Under the pieces are notes generated by a model. The model was given only the letters and a program-made list of their open reading frames with translations. It did no database searches and was not told where the DNA came from. A stretch of 64,000 nt of DNA, from the NCBI RefSeq assembly GCF_030813005.1, contig NZ_JAUSTU010000017.1, forward strand, positions 1 through 64,000, in the 5' to 3' direction. The stretch is from Robertmurraya andreesenii (GTDB lineage Bacteria > Bacillota > Bacilli > Bacillales > Cytobacillaceae). Every line of letters begins with the position of its first letter. Positions within the stretch are counted from its first letter, which is position 1. A program made the position numbers and the translations under genes. Positions 44,080-53,547 of this stretch are shown here, piece by piece.

Positions 44080-44715
44080 GTGCTCCCATACTATCATACG
44101 GTAAAGGGCTACGGCGAAAATGAAATTGTCATTGAAAAATCACGCTTTATTGCTCATGTGACAAGGGCTGAGACAGAAGAGGAAGCCCAGGAGTTTATTC
44201 AATTGATTAAAAAGCAGCATTGGAATGCCACTCATAACTGCTCCGCCTACCTCATCGGCGAAAACGACCAAATTCAAAAAGCCAATGATGACGGAGAACC
44301 GAGCGGAACGGCCGGGGTCCCAATCCTCGAAGTGCTCAAGAAACGACATGTAAAGGATACCGTTGTCGTTGTGACCCGGTACTTTGGCGGCATCAAGCTA
44401 GGCGCAGGCGGACTCATTCGCGCATACGGGAAAGCAACCTCTGAGGGACTTAACGCAACTGGGATTGTCGAAAGAAAACTGATGACTATCATGCATACGA
44501 AAGTCGATTACACCTGGCTTGGCAAGCTCGAGAATGAACTGCGCTCCTCCATCTACAAAGTCAAAGAAATCCACTACCTCGAAAATGTCGAAATTGAAGT
44601 CTTTGTCGAAAAAGGTCAAACGGAAGCTTTTACGAATTGGATGATCGAGCTAACGAACGGGCAATGCGAGGTCCGTGAAGGGCAAAAATTGTATTTGGAA
44701 GAGGATGTCATCTAA
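44080..44715 (+). CDS. yvyE: YigZ/IMPACT family protein YvyE
   Basis: This 211-residue protein has the UPF0029 domain: KSRFIAHVTRAETEEEAQEF near residue 19, HWNATHNCSAYLIG near 47, DDGEPSGTAGVPIL near 68, VVVTRYFGGIKLGAGGLIRA near 93, and a C-terminal ferredoxin-like part. The start is a GTG at 44080 (LPYYHTVKGYGE), with AAGGAG 7 nt upstream. It lies divergent from degS as in B. subtilis. Its role is unclear; the eukaryotic IMPACT relatives affect translation control. Confidence 0.92.
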   Translation: MLPYYHTVKGYGENEIVIEKSRFIAHVTRAETEEEAQEFIQLIKKQHWNATHNCSAYLIGENDQIQKANDDGEPSGTAGVPILEVLKKRHVKDTVVVVTRYFGGIKLGAGGLIRAYGKATSEGLNATGIVERKLMTIMHTKVDYTWLGKLENELRSSIYKVKEIHYLENVEIEVFVEKGQTEAFTNWMIELTNGQCEVREGQKLYLEEDVI

Positions 44716-44825
44716 ATTTCAATTTACGAATGGGGAAAAAGATTGTAGAATGAAATGTGGAAATAATAGTCATTTAGTTGCATTTCAATAATATCTTAAA
44801 AACGCTAATAAAAAGGAGAAAATCT

Positions 44826-45842
44826 ATGTCTATTAATAGACAAAAATATAAAGCTACTAAAAGAAAAAAACGTCGTAAGAAAATAACGCTTTGGATTTTG
44901 ACCCCCTTTCTTGTTCTTATATTGGGTGCTACTACGTATGGTGCATTCTTATACAATAAGGCACATTCAGTTATAAACGATTCATACCACCCTATCGAAA
45001 GAGAGAAAGCGAAAAACGTAGCGAAGGCCGATCCAAAAGTCGATAACACCTCTATCCTTTTTATCGGGGTAGATGACAGTGATACACGAGATTTTAAAAG
45101 CGGATCCCGCTCAGACGCTCTCATGTTGGCTACATTCAATGAGAAAGCCAAATCTATTAAACTATTAAGTATTCCACGTGATGCTTATGTGTATATCCCT
45201 GAAATTAGGAAAGAGGATAAAATCACCCATGCCCATGCTTATGGGGGACCGGCTGCAACAATTGAAACGGTGGAAGAACTTTTCGACATTCCAGTCGATT
45301 ATTATGTAAAGATGAATTTCAATGCCTTCATTGATGTGGTGGATGCTTTAGGCGGCATTGAAGTGGATGTCCCGTATAACTTAAGTGAAATGGATTCAAA
45401 AGATAGAGCACATGCCATCAACCTTAAAAAGGGGCTACAGGAGCTGGATGGAGAAGAGGCTTTGGCACTGGCAAGAACGCGTAAAAAAGACAGTGATATT
45501 GAACGTGGAAAAAGACAGCAGGAAATATTGAAAGCCATTATTAACAAAGCCATTTCAGCAAAAGGATTTACAAAATATGCAGACGTCATTGAAGCAGTTG
45601 GCGATAACCTTACAACAGACCTAACCTTCAATGATATGAAATCTCTTTTTGATTATGCGACCGCAGGAACTTCACTTCAAATTGAAACCTTAACACTTAA
45701 GGGTGACGATTCTTATATCGGTGGGGTTTACTACTACCAGCTAGATGAAGATGGACTAGACCTCACAAAACGGGTATTAAAGTCTCATCTCGGCACCTTA
45801 ACGACATCAGAGAAACAATATGCGGATGATGCAAATTCATAA
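44826..45842 (+). CDS. LytR-CpsA-Psr ligase (TagU-type)
   Basis: This 338-residue membrane-anchored LCP protein attaches teichoic acid or other polymers to peptidoglycan. A basic N-terminus (KRKKRRKK) precedes one membrane segment at about residues 20-42. LCP motifs are FIGVDDSDTRDFKSGSRSDA near 79, LLSIPRDAYVYIP near 115, and LDGEEALALARTRKKDSDIE near 205. The start at 44826 has AAAGGAG 7 nt upstream. It is next to tagO, consistent with wall polymer synthesis. Confidence 0.92.
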   Translation: MSINRQKYKATKRKKRRKKITLWILTPFLVLILGATTYGAFLYNKAHSVINDSYHPIEREKAKNVAKADPKVDNTSILFIGVDDSDTRDFKSGSRSDALMLATFNEKAKSIKLLSIPRDAYVYIPEIRKEDKITHAHAYGGPAATIETVEELFDIPVDYYVKMNFNAFIDVVDALGGIEVDVPYNLSEMDSKDRAHAINLKKGLQELDGEEALALARTRKKDSDIERGKRQQEILKAIINKAISAKGFTKYADVIEAVGDNLTTDLTFNDMKSLFDYATAGTSLQIETLTLKGDDSYIGGVYYYQLDEDGLDLTKRVLKSHLGTLTTSEKQYADDANS

Positions 45843-45849
45843 ATACTAA

Positions 45850-45882
45850 AAACGCTTTTCCAACCGGAAAGGCGTTTTTTCT
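45850..45882 (+). terminator. Terminator of the LCP gene
   Basis: AAAACGC-TTTTCC-AACC-GGAAAGGCGTTTTTT: near-perfect stem with a T6 tract, 8 nt after the stop. Confidence 0.9.
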
Positions 45883-45945
45883 TTATAATTAAAATACCCA
45901 AGTACCATTAACATATTCATCTCTCTCCCCCAAAATTCCAAGAAG

Positions 45946-45975
45946 AAAAAAAACTGCCCTCCAAACGGAAAGCAG
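45946..45975 (-). terminator. tagO terminator
   Basis: Minus strand: CTGCTTTCC and GGAGGGCAG form 9 bp (two G-U) with a GTTT loop, followed by eight T. Confidence 0.88.
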
Positions 45976-45984
45976 CTTGATGTA

Positions 45985-47034
45985 TTATCCAAATTTTCTT
46001 TGGCTCAAAAATTTAAGCAATGGTTTGTAGTCTTTGCCAATAAGGCCAATTTTTTCAACAAATACTTCAATGGCGATGAGAAGAACACCCATAACAAGTA
46101 ATGCACCCCATAATGTAGCCTGTGAGAAAATAACAGCTGCTAATCCAAACATGGCTGCAATTCCGTAAATAATAAGGACCGTTTGTCTATGGGAATAGCC
46201 CAAGCGTAACAAACAATGGTGCAAATGTGATTTATCTGGTGCCGATAACGGCTGCTTATTTACAAATCGTCTAATGATCGCAAAAAATGTATCAGAAATG
46301 GGAACACCAAGAATAATAATCGGGACGATTAATGAAAAAATCGTAATATTTTTGAACCCTAAAAGGGCCAAAACAGAGATCATAAACCCTAAGAACAATG
46401 CACCCGTGTCTCCCATAAAAATCTTGGCTGGGTGGAAGTTATAAACAAGAAACCCTAGGGTGCTTCCTAATAAAATCAATCCTACACTCATAACAAACAT
46501 ATCGCCCATAAGAATCGCCATTCCAGAAATGGTTATTAGGGCAATCGATGACACCCCGGCCGCTAATCCATCGAGACCGTCAATGAGGTTTATGGCATTC
46601 GTAATCCCTACAATCCAAAGAATGGTCAATGGAATACTAAAAATACCAAATTGGAGCTCGCCACCAAATGGCATGTTGATGAACTCCAACTGAATTCCGC
46701 CTAATACAACAACCCCAGCTGCTAATAATTGACCAATTAACTTCACTTTTGCAGATAATTCAAATCGATCATCCAGAACACCTGTGATAATAATGATAAA
46801 ACTGCCAATAATAATTGGGACGGCAGAAATGGAATCATCCGTAGGTCTCAAAATGAGAAAACCAATGATAAAACTGATATATATTGCTAACCCACCAAGT
46901 CGGGGCATAATTTTCTGGTGAACTTTTCGCGCATTTGGTTTATCAGTCGCTCCAATCGCAATCGCCAGTTTTTTTACCAAAGGTGTAATCAAAACGGAAG
47001 CAATGAAGCAAAGGAATAAGGTTACATAAACCAT
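45985..47034 (-). CDS. tagO: Undecaprenyl-phosphate GlcNAc-1-phosphate transferase
   Basis: This 349-residue polytopic MraY/WecA/TagO enzyme starts wall teichoic acid synthesis. It has about ten membrane segments. Motifs are RKVHQKIMPRLGGLAIYISF near residue 36, ITGVLDDRFELSAKVKLIGQ near 85, NAINLIDGLDGLAAGVS near 150 and FMGDTGALFLGF near 210; HLHHCLLRLGYSHRQ near 270 is the conserved His loop. The start at 47034 has AAGGAGG 5-6 nt upstream. Confidence 0.94.
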   Translation of the reverse strand: MVYVTLFLCFIASVLITPLVKKLAIAIGATDKPNARKVHQKIMPRLGGLAIYISFIIGFLILRPTDDSISAVPIIIGSFIIIITGVLDDRFELSAKVKLIGQLLAAGVVVLGGIQLEFINMPFGGELQFGIFSIPLTILWIVGITNAINLIDGLDGLAAGVSSIALITISGMAILMGDMFVMSVGLILLGSTLGFLVYNFHPAKIFMGDTGALFLGFMISVLALLGFKNITIFSLIVPIIILGVPISDTFFAIIRRFVNKQPLSAPDKSHLHHCLLRLGYSHRQTVLIIYGIAAMFGLAAVIFSQATLWGALLVMGVLLIAIEVFVEKIGLIGKDYKPLLKFLSQRKFG

Positions 47035-47349
47035 GGAATACCTCCTTATACGTAGCTTAACCAATACATAATTGAAATAACATGTCAATTTTAAGATCAT
47101 CTTGTGTTAGCTAACCTTAACTAGATGGACATCAAACACTTCTATGATTATATCATCTATATCAATAGAAGGGAATGCAATTTTTCAGAGGGACAACAAG
47201 CTTTCACAGAATACACTCTATTTGACGTAAGTTCCACATTAAAGTTGCATATTTTTACTAGTTTCTTATCTTTGTAGTAATTTTTTTAGGTATTTGATAA
47301 GATTATTAAATGATAAGTATAAACCATGCTAGAAGGAGCGTACCCTTTG

Positions 47350-49716
47350 ATGATAACGTTTCTTAAAAATACGTTAGGAAATTCAAATGAAAAACGACTA
47401 AAACGCTACTATAAAATAGTCGAGCAAATAAATCAACTTGAAGATACACTTTCCAAATATTCAGATGAACAGCTCAAAGCGCAAACGGACAAATTCAAAA
47501 GCCTTCTTCAATCTGGAAAAACCATTGATGATATTAAGGTAGAAGCCTTTGCAACCGTACGAGAAGCCTCGAAGCGGGTTCTTAACATGCGCCATTTTGA
47601 CGTCCAGCTGATTGGAGGCTTAGTTCTAACCGAAGCAAATATTGCCGAAATGGCCACTGGTGAGGGTAAAACGCTTGTCGCCTCCCTTCCAAGCTACCTG
47701 CGAGCTTTAGAAGGAAAAGGCGTTCACGTGATAACCGTCAATGATTATCTTGCAAAGCGCGATAGAGACAATATCGGACACATCCATGAATTTCTTGGAT
47801 TAACCGTTGGCCTTAACTTACCGATGATGTCCCCTGAGGAAAAAAAGCTTGCCTATCAGGCTGATATTACTTACGGGGTCGGCACGGAGTTTGGCTTTGA
47901 CTTTTTGAGAGATAATATGGTCACAAGCATCGAGGAAAAGGTTCAGCGTCCCTATCATTTTGCAATTATAGACGAGGTAGACAGTGTCCTAATTGATGAA
48001 GCAAAGACACCACTGATTATCGCAGGAAAAATGAAGTCAAGTGACGAGCTTCACTATATCGCCTCTCGCCTCGCCAAACGATTTGTGAAGGATACACACT
48101 ACACCTTTGATGATGAAACAAAAGCAACCAGCTTAACAGATGAAGGAATTGAAGCGGTTGAAAAGGCATTTGATGTGGATAACCTATATGATTTAGAGCA
48201 TCAAACTTTATACCATTATGTCATTCAATCCGTTCGGGCTCACGTCATGTTCAAGCGTGATGTCGATTACATTGTCCAGGATGGAAAAATTATGCTCGTT
48301 GATATGTTCACCGGAAGAATTATGGAGGGAAGAACACTAAGTGACGGGCTGCATCAGGCCATCGAGGCAAAAGAAAATCTTGAAATTACGGAAGAAAATA
48401 AGACTCAGGCATCCATTACGATTCAGAACTATTTCAGAATGTACCCACTCCTTTCTGGTATGACCGGAACAGCAAAAACGGAGGAGAAAGAATTTGAACA
48501 GGTCTATGGCATGCAAGTTGTTCAAATCCCTACAAACCGTCCAAAAATTCGTGAGGACATGCCTGACCGTGTGTATCAAACAATTGAACAAAAATACACA
48601 GCCGTCACGAAGGAAGTCGCCGAACGACATGCTAAGGGGCAGCCAGTTCTTGTGGGAACGACCTCCATTTTACAATCAGAGGCCATAGCAAAGTACTTTG
48701 ACAAGGAAGGGCTTCCTTATGAAATCCTGAATGCAAAAAGCGTTGAGCAGGAGGTTCGCATGATTTCGGATGCTGGTCAAAGAGGACATATCACGATTGC
48801 CACGAACATGGCAGGTCGTGGCACAGATATTCTTTTAGGCGAAGGGGTCGATCAATTAGGTGGTCTCCACGTACTTGGTACCGAAAAGCATGAGAGCCGC
48901 CGTATTGATAATCAATTAAGAGGACGTTCTGGTCGACAAGGCGACCCAGGCTCATCTCAATTTTTTATCTCCCTTGAGGATGATATGTTTGTTCGTTTCG
49001 CAAAGGACGATCTCGAAAAATTCAACAAAAGCCTTGTTGTCGGAGAAAATGGACTGATTGAGAACAAGAAAATCCCTGAATTTGTTGACCGCATCCAGCG
49101 CATTGTAGAAGGCGCCAACTTCTCCATGCGGGAATACAATCTGAAGCTTGACGACATTATTAACGAGCAACGAAATATTATATACCAATTAAGAAACACT
49201 ATATTAGAGGAAAAGGATTTATTTGGCCTTCTTCAATCCATGTTAACATCCAGTGTGGAACATGAAATTTCAGCTTTATTTATCGAGGACGAGGGAGTAG
49301 TACGTAAAGGAAGTTCACACCTTCAGGGATTCCTGCAGGCCTTGTTCCCGAACCAAGAGTTTGATCTTACCGAATCCCTCGAGGATAAAAGGCTTCTTCA
49401 AGAAACCATACAACCAACACTAGACAAGTACCTCGGCGAGATTGAAGCACTCAAAGAGTCAGGTAATCCGGAAGCTCAAGAGATAATCAAAAATGTAATG
49501 CTATCCATTTTAGATGGAAATTGGATACACCATATTGAACTAATGAATCGTTTAAAAGAAGGGGTCGGCCTCCGCTCTTATCAGCAGGAGGATCCGATGC
49601 GTTTATATCAACAGGATGCACTCGAACTCTTCACGAATTCTTACTACAAGATTGAAAAGGAAATTTCTATTGCAACAGCAAGATATTTACAGGGGATTCT
49701 TCCGATTTCGGAATGA
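47350..49716 (+). CDS. secA2: Accessory Sec ATPase SecA2
   Basis: This 788-residue translocase ATPase is SecA-like: Walker A MATGEGKTLVASLPSYL near residue 100, DFLRDNMV near 187, IIDEVDSVLIDEAKTPLII near 205, TNMAGRGTDILLG near 487 and QLRGRSGRQGDPGSSQFFIS near 525. It lacks the C-terminal zinc/SecB tail of SecA1 and is shorter, as in SecA2. The adjacent slaP gene matches the Bacillus anthracis SecA2-SlaP system for S-layer protein export. AAGGAG lies 11 nt upstream of ATG 47350; a TTG just before it is an alternative. Confidence 0.94.
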   Translation: MITFLKNTLGNSNEKRLKRYYKIVEQINQLEDTLSKYSDEQLKAQTDKFKSLLQSGKTIDDIKVEAFATVREASKRVLNMRHFDVQLIGGLVLTEANIAEMATGEGKTLVASLPSYLRALEGKGVHVITVNDYLAKRDRDNIGHIHEFLGLTVGLNLPMMSPEEKKLAYQADITYGVGTEFGFDFLRDNMVTSIEEKVQRPYHFAIIDEVDSVLIDEAKTPLIIAGKMKSSDELHYIASRLAKRFVKDTHYTFDDETKATSLTDEGIEAVEKAFDVDNLYDLEHQTLYHYVIQSVRAHVMFKRDVDYIVQDGKIMLVDMFTGRIMEGRTLSDGLHQAIEAKENLEITEENKTQASITIQNYFRMYPLLSGMTGTAKTEEKEFEQVYGMQVVQIPTNRPKIREDMPDRVYQTIEQKYTAVTKEVAERHAKGQPVLVGTTSILQSEAIAKYFDKEGLPYEILNAKSVEQEVRMISDAGQRGHITIATNMAGRGTDILLGEGVDQLGGLHVLGTEKHESRRIDNQLRGRSGRQGDPGSSQFFISLEDDMFVRFAKDDLEKFNKSLVVGENGLIENKKIPEFVDRIQRIVEGANFSMREYNLKLDDIINEQRNIIYQLRNTILEEKDLFGLLQSMLTSSVEHEISALFIEDEGVVRKGSSHLQGFLQALFPNQEFDLTESLEDKRLLQETIQPTLDKYLGEIEALKESGNPEAQEIIKNVMLSILDGNWIHHIELMNRLKEGVGLRSYQQEDPMRLYQQDALELFTNSYYKIEKEISIATARYLQGILPISE

Positions 49717-49769
49717 GCCTCCCCTATTGATAAAATTTATCGAATCAGTAGAAAGAAGGAATTTGACGA

Positions 49770-50663
49770 ATGCTATCCATTTTTAATAGAAAGAAAGACC
49801 AAAAAGTAAAAAAAAGCGGGAAGGAATCTCATATTTCCTCTGAGGAATTACTTAACGAGACTGGAGAAACCACCGATCAGACTGAGGTAGAGACCACCTT
49901 ATCGGTCCATCCATCTTGGAATTTAACAACCGAGCAGCAATATGTATTAAGGTTCCTAAATAACGAACTAGCACCTCTTAAACCAAATCAAATATCCCTT
50001 TCAGGAATTGAAATCAACAATCTTTCTGATGGGGTTGAAGTAACAGCCTTTGTCAGAAACAGCTTAGACAAAGGAATAAAAATTGGCGAGGTAACACTCC
50101 TTTTGCTTGATCAAGATAAGCAAATTCTTGCTAGGCACCCATTTGACCTTGGTGAACTTGGTGAAATTCCTGCCAAGAGCAGCCGTCCATGGGCCTTTGC
50201 ATTCCCAAGTAGCTCTTTTCACCAGGACAGCTTCTCACGCGAAGGCTGGACACTTGCTTTTGAACTGAAGGCGAAGCATAAGCTAGACCTGCATGAAAGC
50301 TGGGAGCAAGCCTTACCAGAGGAACAAAAAATGATGCTGCAAGAACTTTTTGATAAAATTACTCCTCCTAAAGAAGGCGAAGTCAACTTTATGGGCTTCC
50401 AAACCTCTCTGAATGATAAGGGAGATTTGTCTGTTTCCGTATTCATCCGAAATGGTTCAAACAAAGATATTCGCTTTGAAAAGCTGCCTCTAGCCGTAAA
50501 AGATGCAACAGGAGAAATTGTGGCTACAGGAGGCTTTGCCCTTGAGAATTTCGAAGTCAAAGCCAACACAACAAAACCATGGACGTTCCACTTCCCTGCA
50601 AGCTTAGTGCAGAAGAAGGAGCCAGATTTAACGCGCTGGTCGGTGGAGGTTGTGCAGGGGTAA
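49770..50663 (+). CDS. slaP: Accessory Sec S-layer assembly protein SlaP
   Basis: This 297-residue protein has a charged N-terminal 50 residues and two copies of an about 115-residue domain (about 55-175 and 180-297). The copies share the pattern ISLSGIEINNLSDGVEVTAF / VNFMGFQTSLNDKGDLSVSV and RPWAFAFP / KPWTFHFP. This is the duplicated SLAP_DUP layout of SlaP, which works with SecA2 in S-layer protein secretion. It has no signal peptide. It follows secA2 by 53 bp. Confidence 0.92.
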   Translation: MLSIFNRKKDQKVKKSGKESHISSEELLNETGETTDQTEVETTLSVHPSWNLTTEQQYVLRFLNNELAPLKPNQISLSGIEINNLSDGVEVTAFVRNSLDKGIKIGEVTLLLLDQDKQILARHPFDLGELGEIPAKSSRPWAFAFPSSSFHQDSFSREGWTLAFELKAKHKLDLHESWEQALPEEQKMMLQELFDKITPPKEGEVNFMGFQTSLNDKGDLSVSVFIRNGSNKDIRFEKLPLAVKDATGEIVATGGFALENFEVKANTTKPWTFHFPASLVQKKEPDLTRWSVEVVQG

Positions 50664-50709
50664 TGTTCACATCAAAAATTACAAACTAAAATAACTCCAT
50701 CTGCAAAAC

Positions 50710-50768
50710 AAAGACAAAGTCTTCTCTTATGACGGTTTGCCTAAACCGAATGGACTTTGTCTTTTTTT
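50710..50768 (+). terminator. Terminator of secA2-slaP
   Basis: Outer arms AAAGACAAAGTC (50710-50721) and GACTTTGTCTTT (50753-50764) pair over 12 bp and run into T7. An inner CGGTTT-GCCT-AAACCG stem lies within. Confidence 0.9.
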
Positions 50769-50977
50769 GTCCTTCCATACTCGTCGTTCCCACTTCCCTC
50801 CTAATTAATAGAATATTTACGCTGGCTCAACAATAAACATATAGTAGATTGCTATTATTTAAGCGAAACCATCATTAAGACCTTGCTATGCTTAAATCTA
50901 GCTCAAAAAGGGGTGTTGCTGGCGTCATTCATTTTTTTCTTTGCGAAAAAGCAAAAAAATATTACGGGGGAATGGAA

Positions 50978-53488
50978 ATGTTTAAATCTAGTAAATCGTA
51001 TCAAAGCATGTTCAAGGCCGTCATCAGTGCATCCATGATTACTGGAACCATTGTGGCGACTGCTTCTCCAGTGGGAGCATCCACAAAAGGGCAGGCCTTC
51101 TCAGATTTAGATCCAAAAAAGGATTATTATGATGCTGTCTTACAGCTCGCAGCCCGTGGAATTATTAACGGATTTCCAGATGGCACATACAAGCCAGAAT
51201 CCTTTGTTACACGAGGACAAGCTGCAAAAATTCTAGCAGCCTCACTTAAACTTGATACTAAATCAGTTAAAAACCCTGGCTTTTCTGATCTCACTACGGA
51301 CAACGAATTTTACGGTTCCATTGCGGCCCTAGCAGAAGCTGGAATTCTAAATGGTTTTCCGGATAAAACGTTCAGGCCAAACGACAAATTAACTCGCGCC
51401 GAAATGGCAAAAATACTTACCTTAGGGTACAAGCTTCAAGAATCCACCTCAAAAGATCACCCGTTCCAGGATGTCAAAAGTACTGATGCCTTTGCTAGTT
51501 ATATCAACACATTATTTAAGCATGGTATTACAAAAGGGACCTCAGCAACGACCTTCTCACCTTCCGATTCTGTCACAAGAGGACAAATTGCTTCTTTTGT
51601 CGTTCGAACCGAAGTAGCAGTCGAAAAGAAACCAGAAACACCACCAGTCCAGCCCCCTTCATCAGGTGGAGAAACACCAAAAGAATTTGAGCTTAATATT
51701 ATGCATTTCAATGACACCCATGCCCACTTGGACAATGCGGCAAAAAGAGTAACTGCCGTTAAGGAAGTTCGTGCGAAAAAGCCCGATGCCCTCCTACTTG
51801 ATGCCGGAGATGTTTTTTCGGGGACACTTTACTTCAATGAGTTTCAAGGACAAGCTGATCTTGAATTTATGAATCTCATGAAGGTTGATGCAATGACTTT
51901 TGGAAACCATGAGTTTGACCTCGGTTCAACACCAGAGGGCCATCAAGCATTAGTTGATTTTATTAGAGGAGCCAACTTCCCGTTTGTATCAGCCAATGTT
52001 GATTTTTCCAAGGATGAAAAATTTACAGGCCTCTTTAATACAAAAATATCGACAAAACCTGAGAAGGGCAATATCTATACAGGCATTGTGAAAGAGGTAA
52101 AGGGTGAAAAAATTGGTATTTTCGGTTTAACAACAGCCGATACAAAGGATATTTCATCTCCTGGGGAAATCACCTTCTCTAACTATATTGAAGATGCAAA
52201 GAAAATGGTTGCTGAATTTGAAAAGATGGGTATTAACAAAATTGTTGCTATTACTCATATTGGCTTTGATGATAACCCTGCCGTTGATAATGATTTGGAA
52301 CTTGCCAAGGCCGTCGAAGGAATCGATGTCATCGTTGGCGGACATAGCCACACCGAGTTAAAAGAGCCTGTTGTGATTGATAAAAAGACGTCATCAACGA
52401 TTATTGTACAAGCATACCAATATGCAGATTACCTCGGTACACTCGATGTTACCTTTGACAAAAATGGAGTCGTGACAAAGCATAATGGTCAACTAATTAA
52501 GATTGGTGACCTTGCTGATGACCCAGAAGCGAAGGACTTATTGAAGAAGTATTCTGAGCGTATAGCCGAAATCAAAACAACACCAACGGGAGCAACAGCT
52601 GAAATAGCATTAGAAAATCCACGTACTGGTGGAGATAATACAAAGCCAAGTGTCCGTAAAAATGAAACACCACTTGGAAATGTGATTACCGATGGCATGC
52701 TTGCAAGGGCTAGACAACATAATGCCAATGTTATTATGGCGCTTCAAAATGGAGGCGGTATTCGAGCAGCGATTGATAAAGGGCCGATTACAGTCGGGGA
52801 AGTCATAGAGGTTCTCCCATTCGGCAACACCTTAGCATTAATGGAATTAACTGGTGCTGAGTTAAAGCAAGCCTTTGAAAAAAGCGTCAGTAATTACCCA
52901 CTTGAAAATGGTGGATTCTTACATGTTTCTGGCTCTAAGGTGGAGTTTGATTCATCTAAGCCCGTAGGTGAGCGGATTGTATCCATCAAATATCACGACG
53001 GAGACTCATTTGTCGACATACAGGATGAAGAGACCTATACGATCGCAACCAATGCTTTTACGGCAAAGGGCGGAGATGGCTTTGACGTGTTCAAGAAGAT
53101 CTATGAGGAAGGACGCGTAATCGATCTTGGTCTTTCCGATTGGGAAAATTTCGCTGAACACCTGAGAACCCTTACTACAGTTAATCCACAAATGGAAGGC
53201 CGAATCATTGATGTTGCAGGCAGGACAACCCTAGAAATGGATGGAGCAGAATTCTCCGGAACAGCAGCAGCTCCGAAGGTATATAACGGCAACGTCATCG
53301 TCAATGTGACTGGCACATCCGTTTTCGAGCATGTGACAGTTCTTGGAAATTTAATGTTAAAGGGCCAATTAGAAAAGGATGCTGCATTCCGAAAAATCAC
53401 TGTCAAAGGCAATCTAGATTTATCTCAGCTTCTTGGGACGGAGTTTGACTTTGAGGACATCCAAGTAGATGGGGAAAGCATTTTTTAA
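50978..53488 (+). CDS. SLH-anchored secreted 5'-nucleotidase
   Basis: This 836-residue protein has a signal peptide (residues 1-33, ending ASPVGAS). Three SLH domains follow (about 38-80, 98-140, 160-202; GFPDGTYKPESFVTRGQAAK, GFPDKTFRPNDKLTRAEMAK), then a Pro-rich linker and a UshA-type metallophosphatase/5'-nucleotidase. In the latter are ELNIMHFNDTHAHL near 230, LLDAGDVFSGTLYF, TFGNHEFDLGS, GGHSHTE and the substrate-binding GGDGFDVFK near 715. A 90-residue beta-rich tail ends the protein. SLH domains bind pyruvylated wall polymer. The start at 50978 has GGGGGA 6 nt upstream. It probably hydrolyses extracellular nucleotides at the cell surface. Confidence 0.92.
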   Translation: MFKSSKSYQSMFKAVISASMITGTIVATASPVGASTKGQAFSDLDPKKDYYDAVLQLAARGIINGFPDGTYKPESFVTRGQAAKILAASLKLDTKSVKNPGFSDLTTDNEFYGSIAALAEAGILNGFPDKTFRPNDKLTRAEMAKILTLGYKLQESTSKDHPFQDVKSTDAFASYINTLFKHGITKGTSATTFSPSDSVTRGQIASFVVRTEVAVEKKPETPPVQPPSSGGETPKEFELNIMHFNDTHAHLDNAAKRVTAVKEVRAKKPDALLLDAGDVFSGTLYFNEFQGQADLEFMNLMKVDAMTFGNHEFDLGSTPEGHQALVDFIRGANFPFVSANVDFSKDEKFTGLFNTKISTKPEKGNIYTGIVKEVKGEKIGIFGLTTADTKDISSPGEITFSNYIEDAKKMVAEFEKMGINKIVAITHIGFDDNPAVDNDLELAKAVEGIDVIVGGHSHTELKEPVVIDKKTSSTIIVQAYQYADYLGTLDVTFDKNGVVTKHNGQLIKIGDLADDPEAKDLLKKYSERIAEIKTTPTGATAEIALENPRTGGDNTKPSVRKNETPLGNVITDGMLARARQHNANVIMALQNGGGIRAAIDKGPITVGEVIEVLPFGNTLALMELTGAELKQAFEKSVSNYPLENGGFLHVSGSKVEFDSSKPVGERIVSIKYHDGDSFVDIQDEETYTIATNAFTAKGGDGFDVFKKIYEEGRVIDLGLSDWENFAEHLRTLTTVNPQMEGRIIDVAGRTTLEMDGAEFSGTAAAPKVYNGNVIVNVTGTSVFEHVTVLGNLMLKGQLEKDAAFRKITVKGNLDLSQLLGTEFDFEDIQVDGESIF

Positions 53489-53547
53489 GCTATAAGAAGA
53501 GAAGGCCTTTCCGGTATTAATGAAAAATAAGAATGGAGCGAACGCCA

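Noticed and set aside
47350..49716. Housekeeping SecA
   Set aside because: The protein is shorter, lacks the C-terminal zinc-binding tail, and is followed by slaP.
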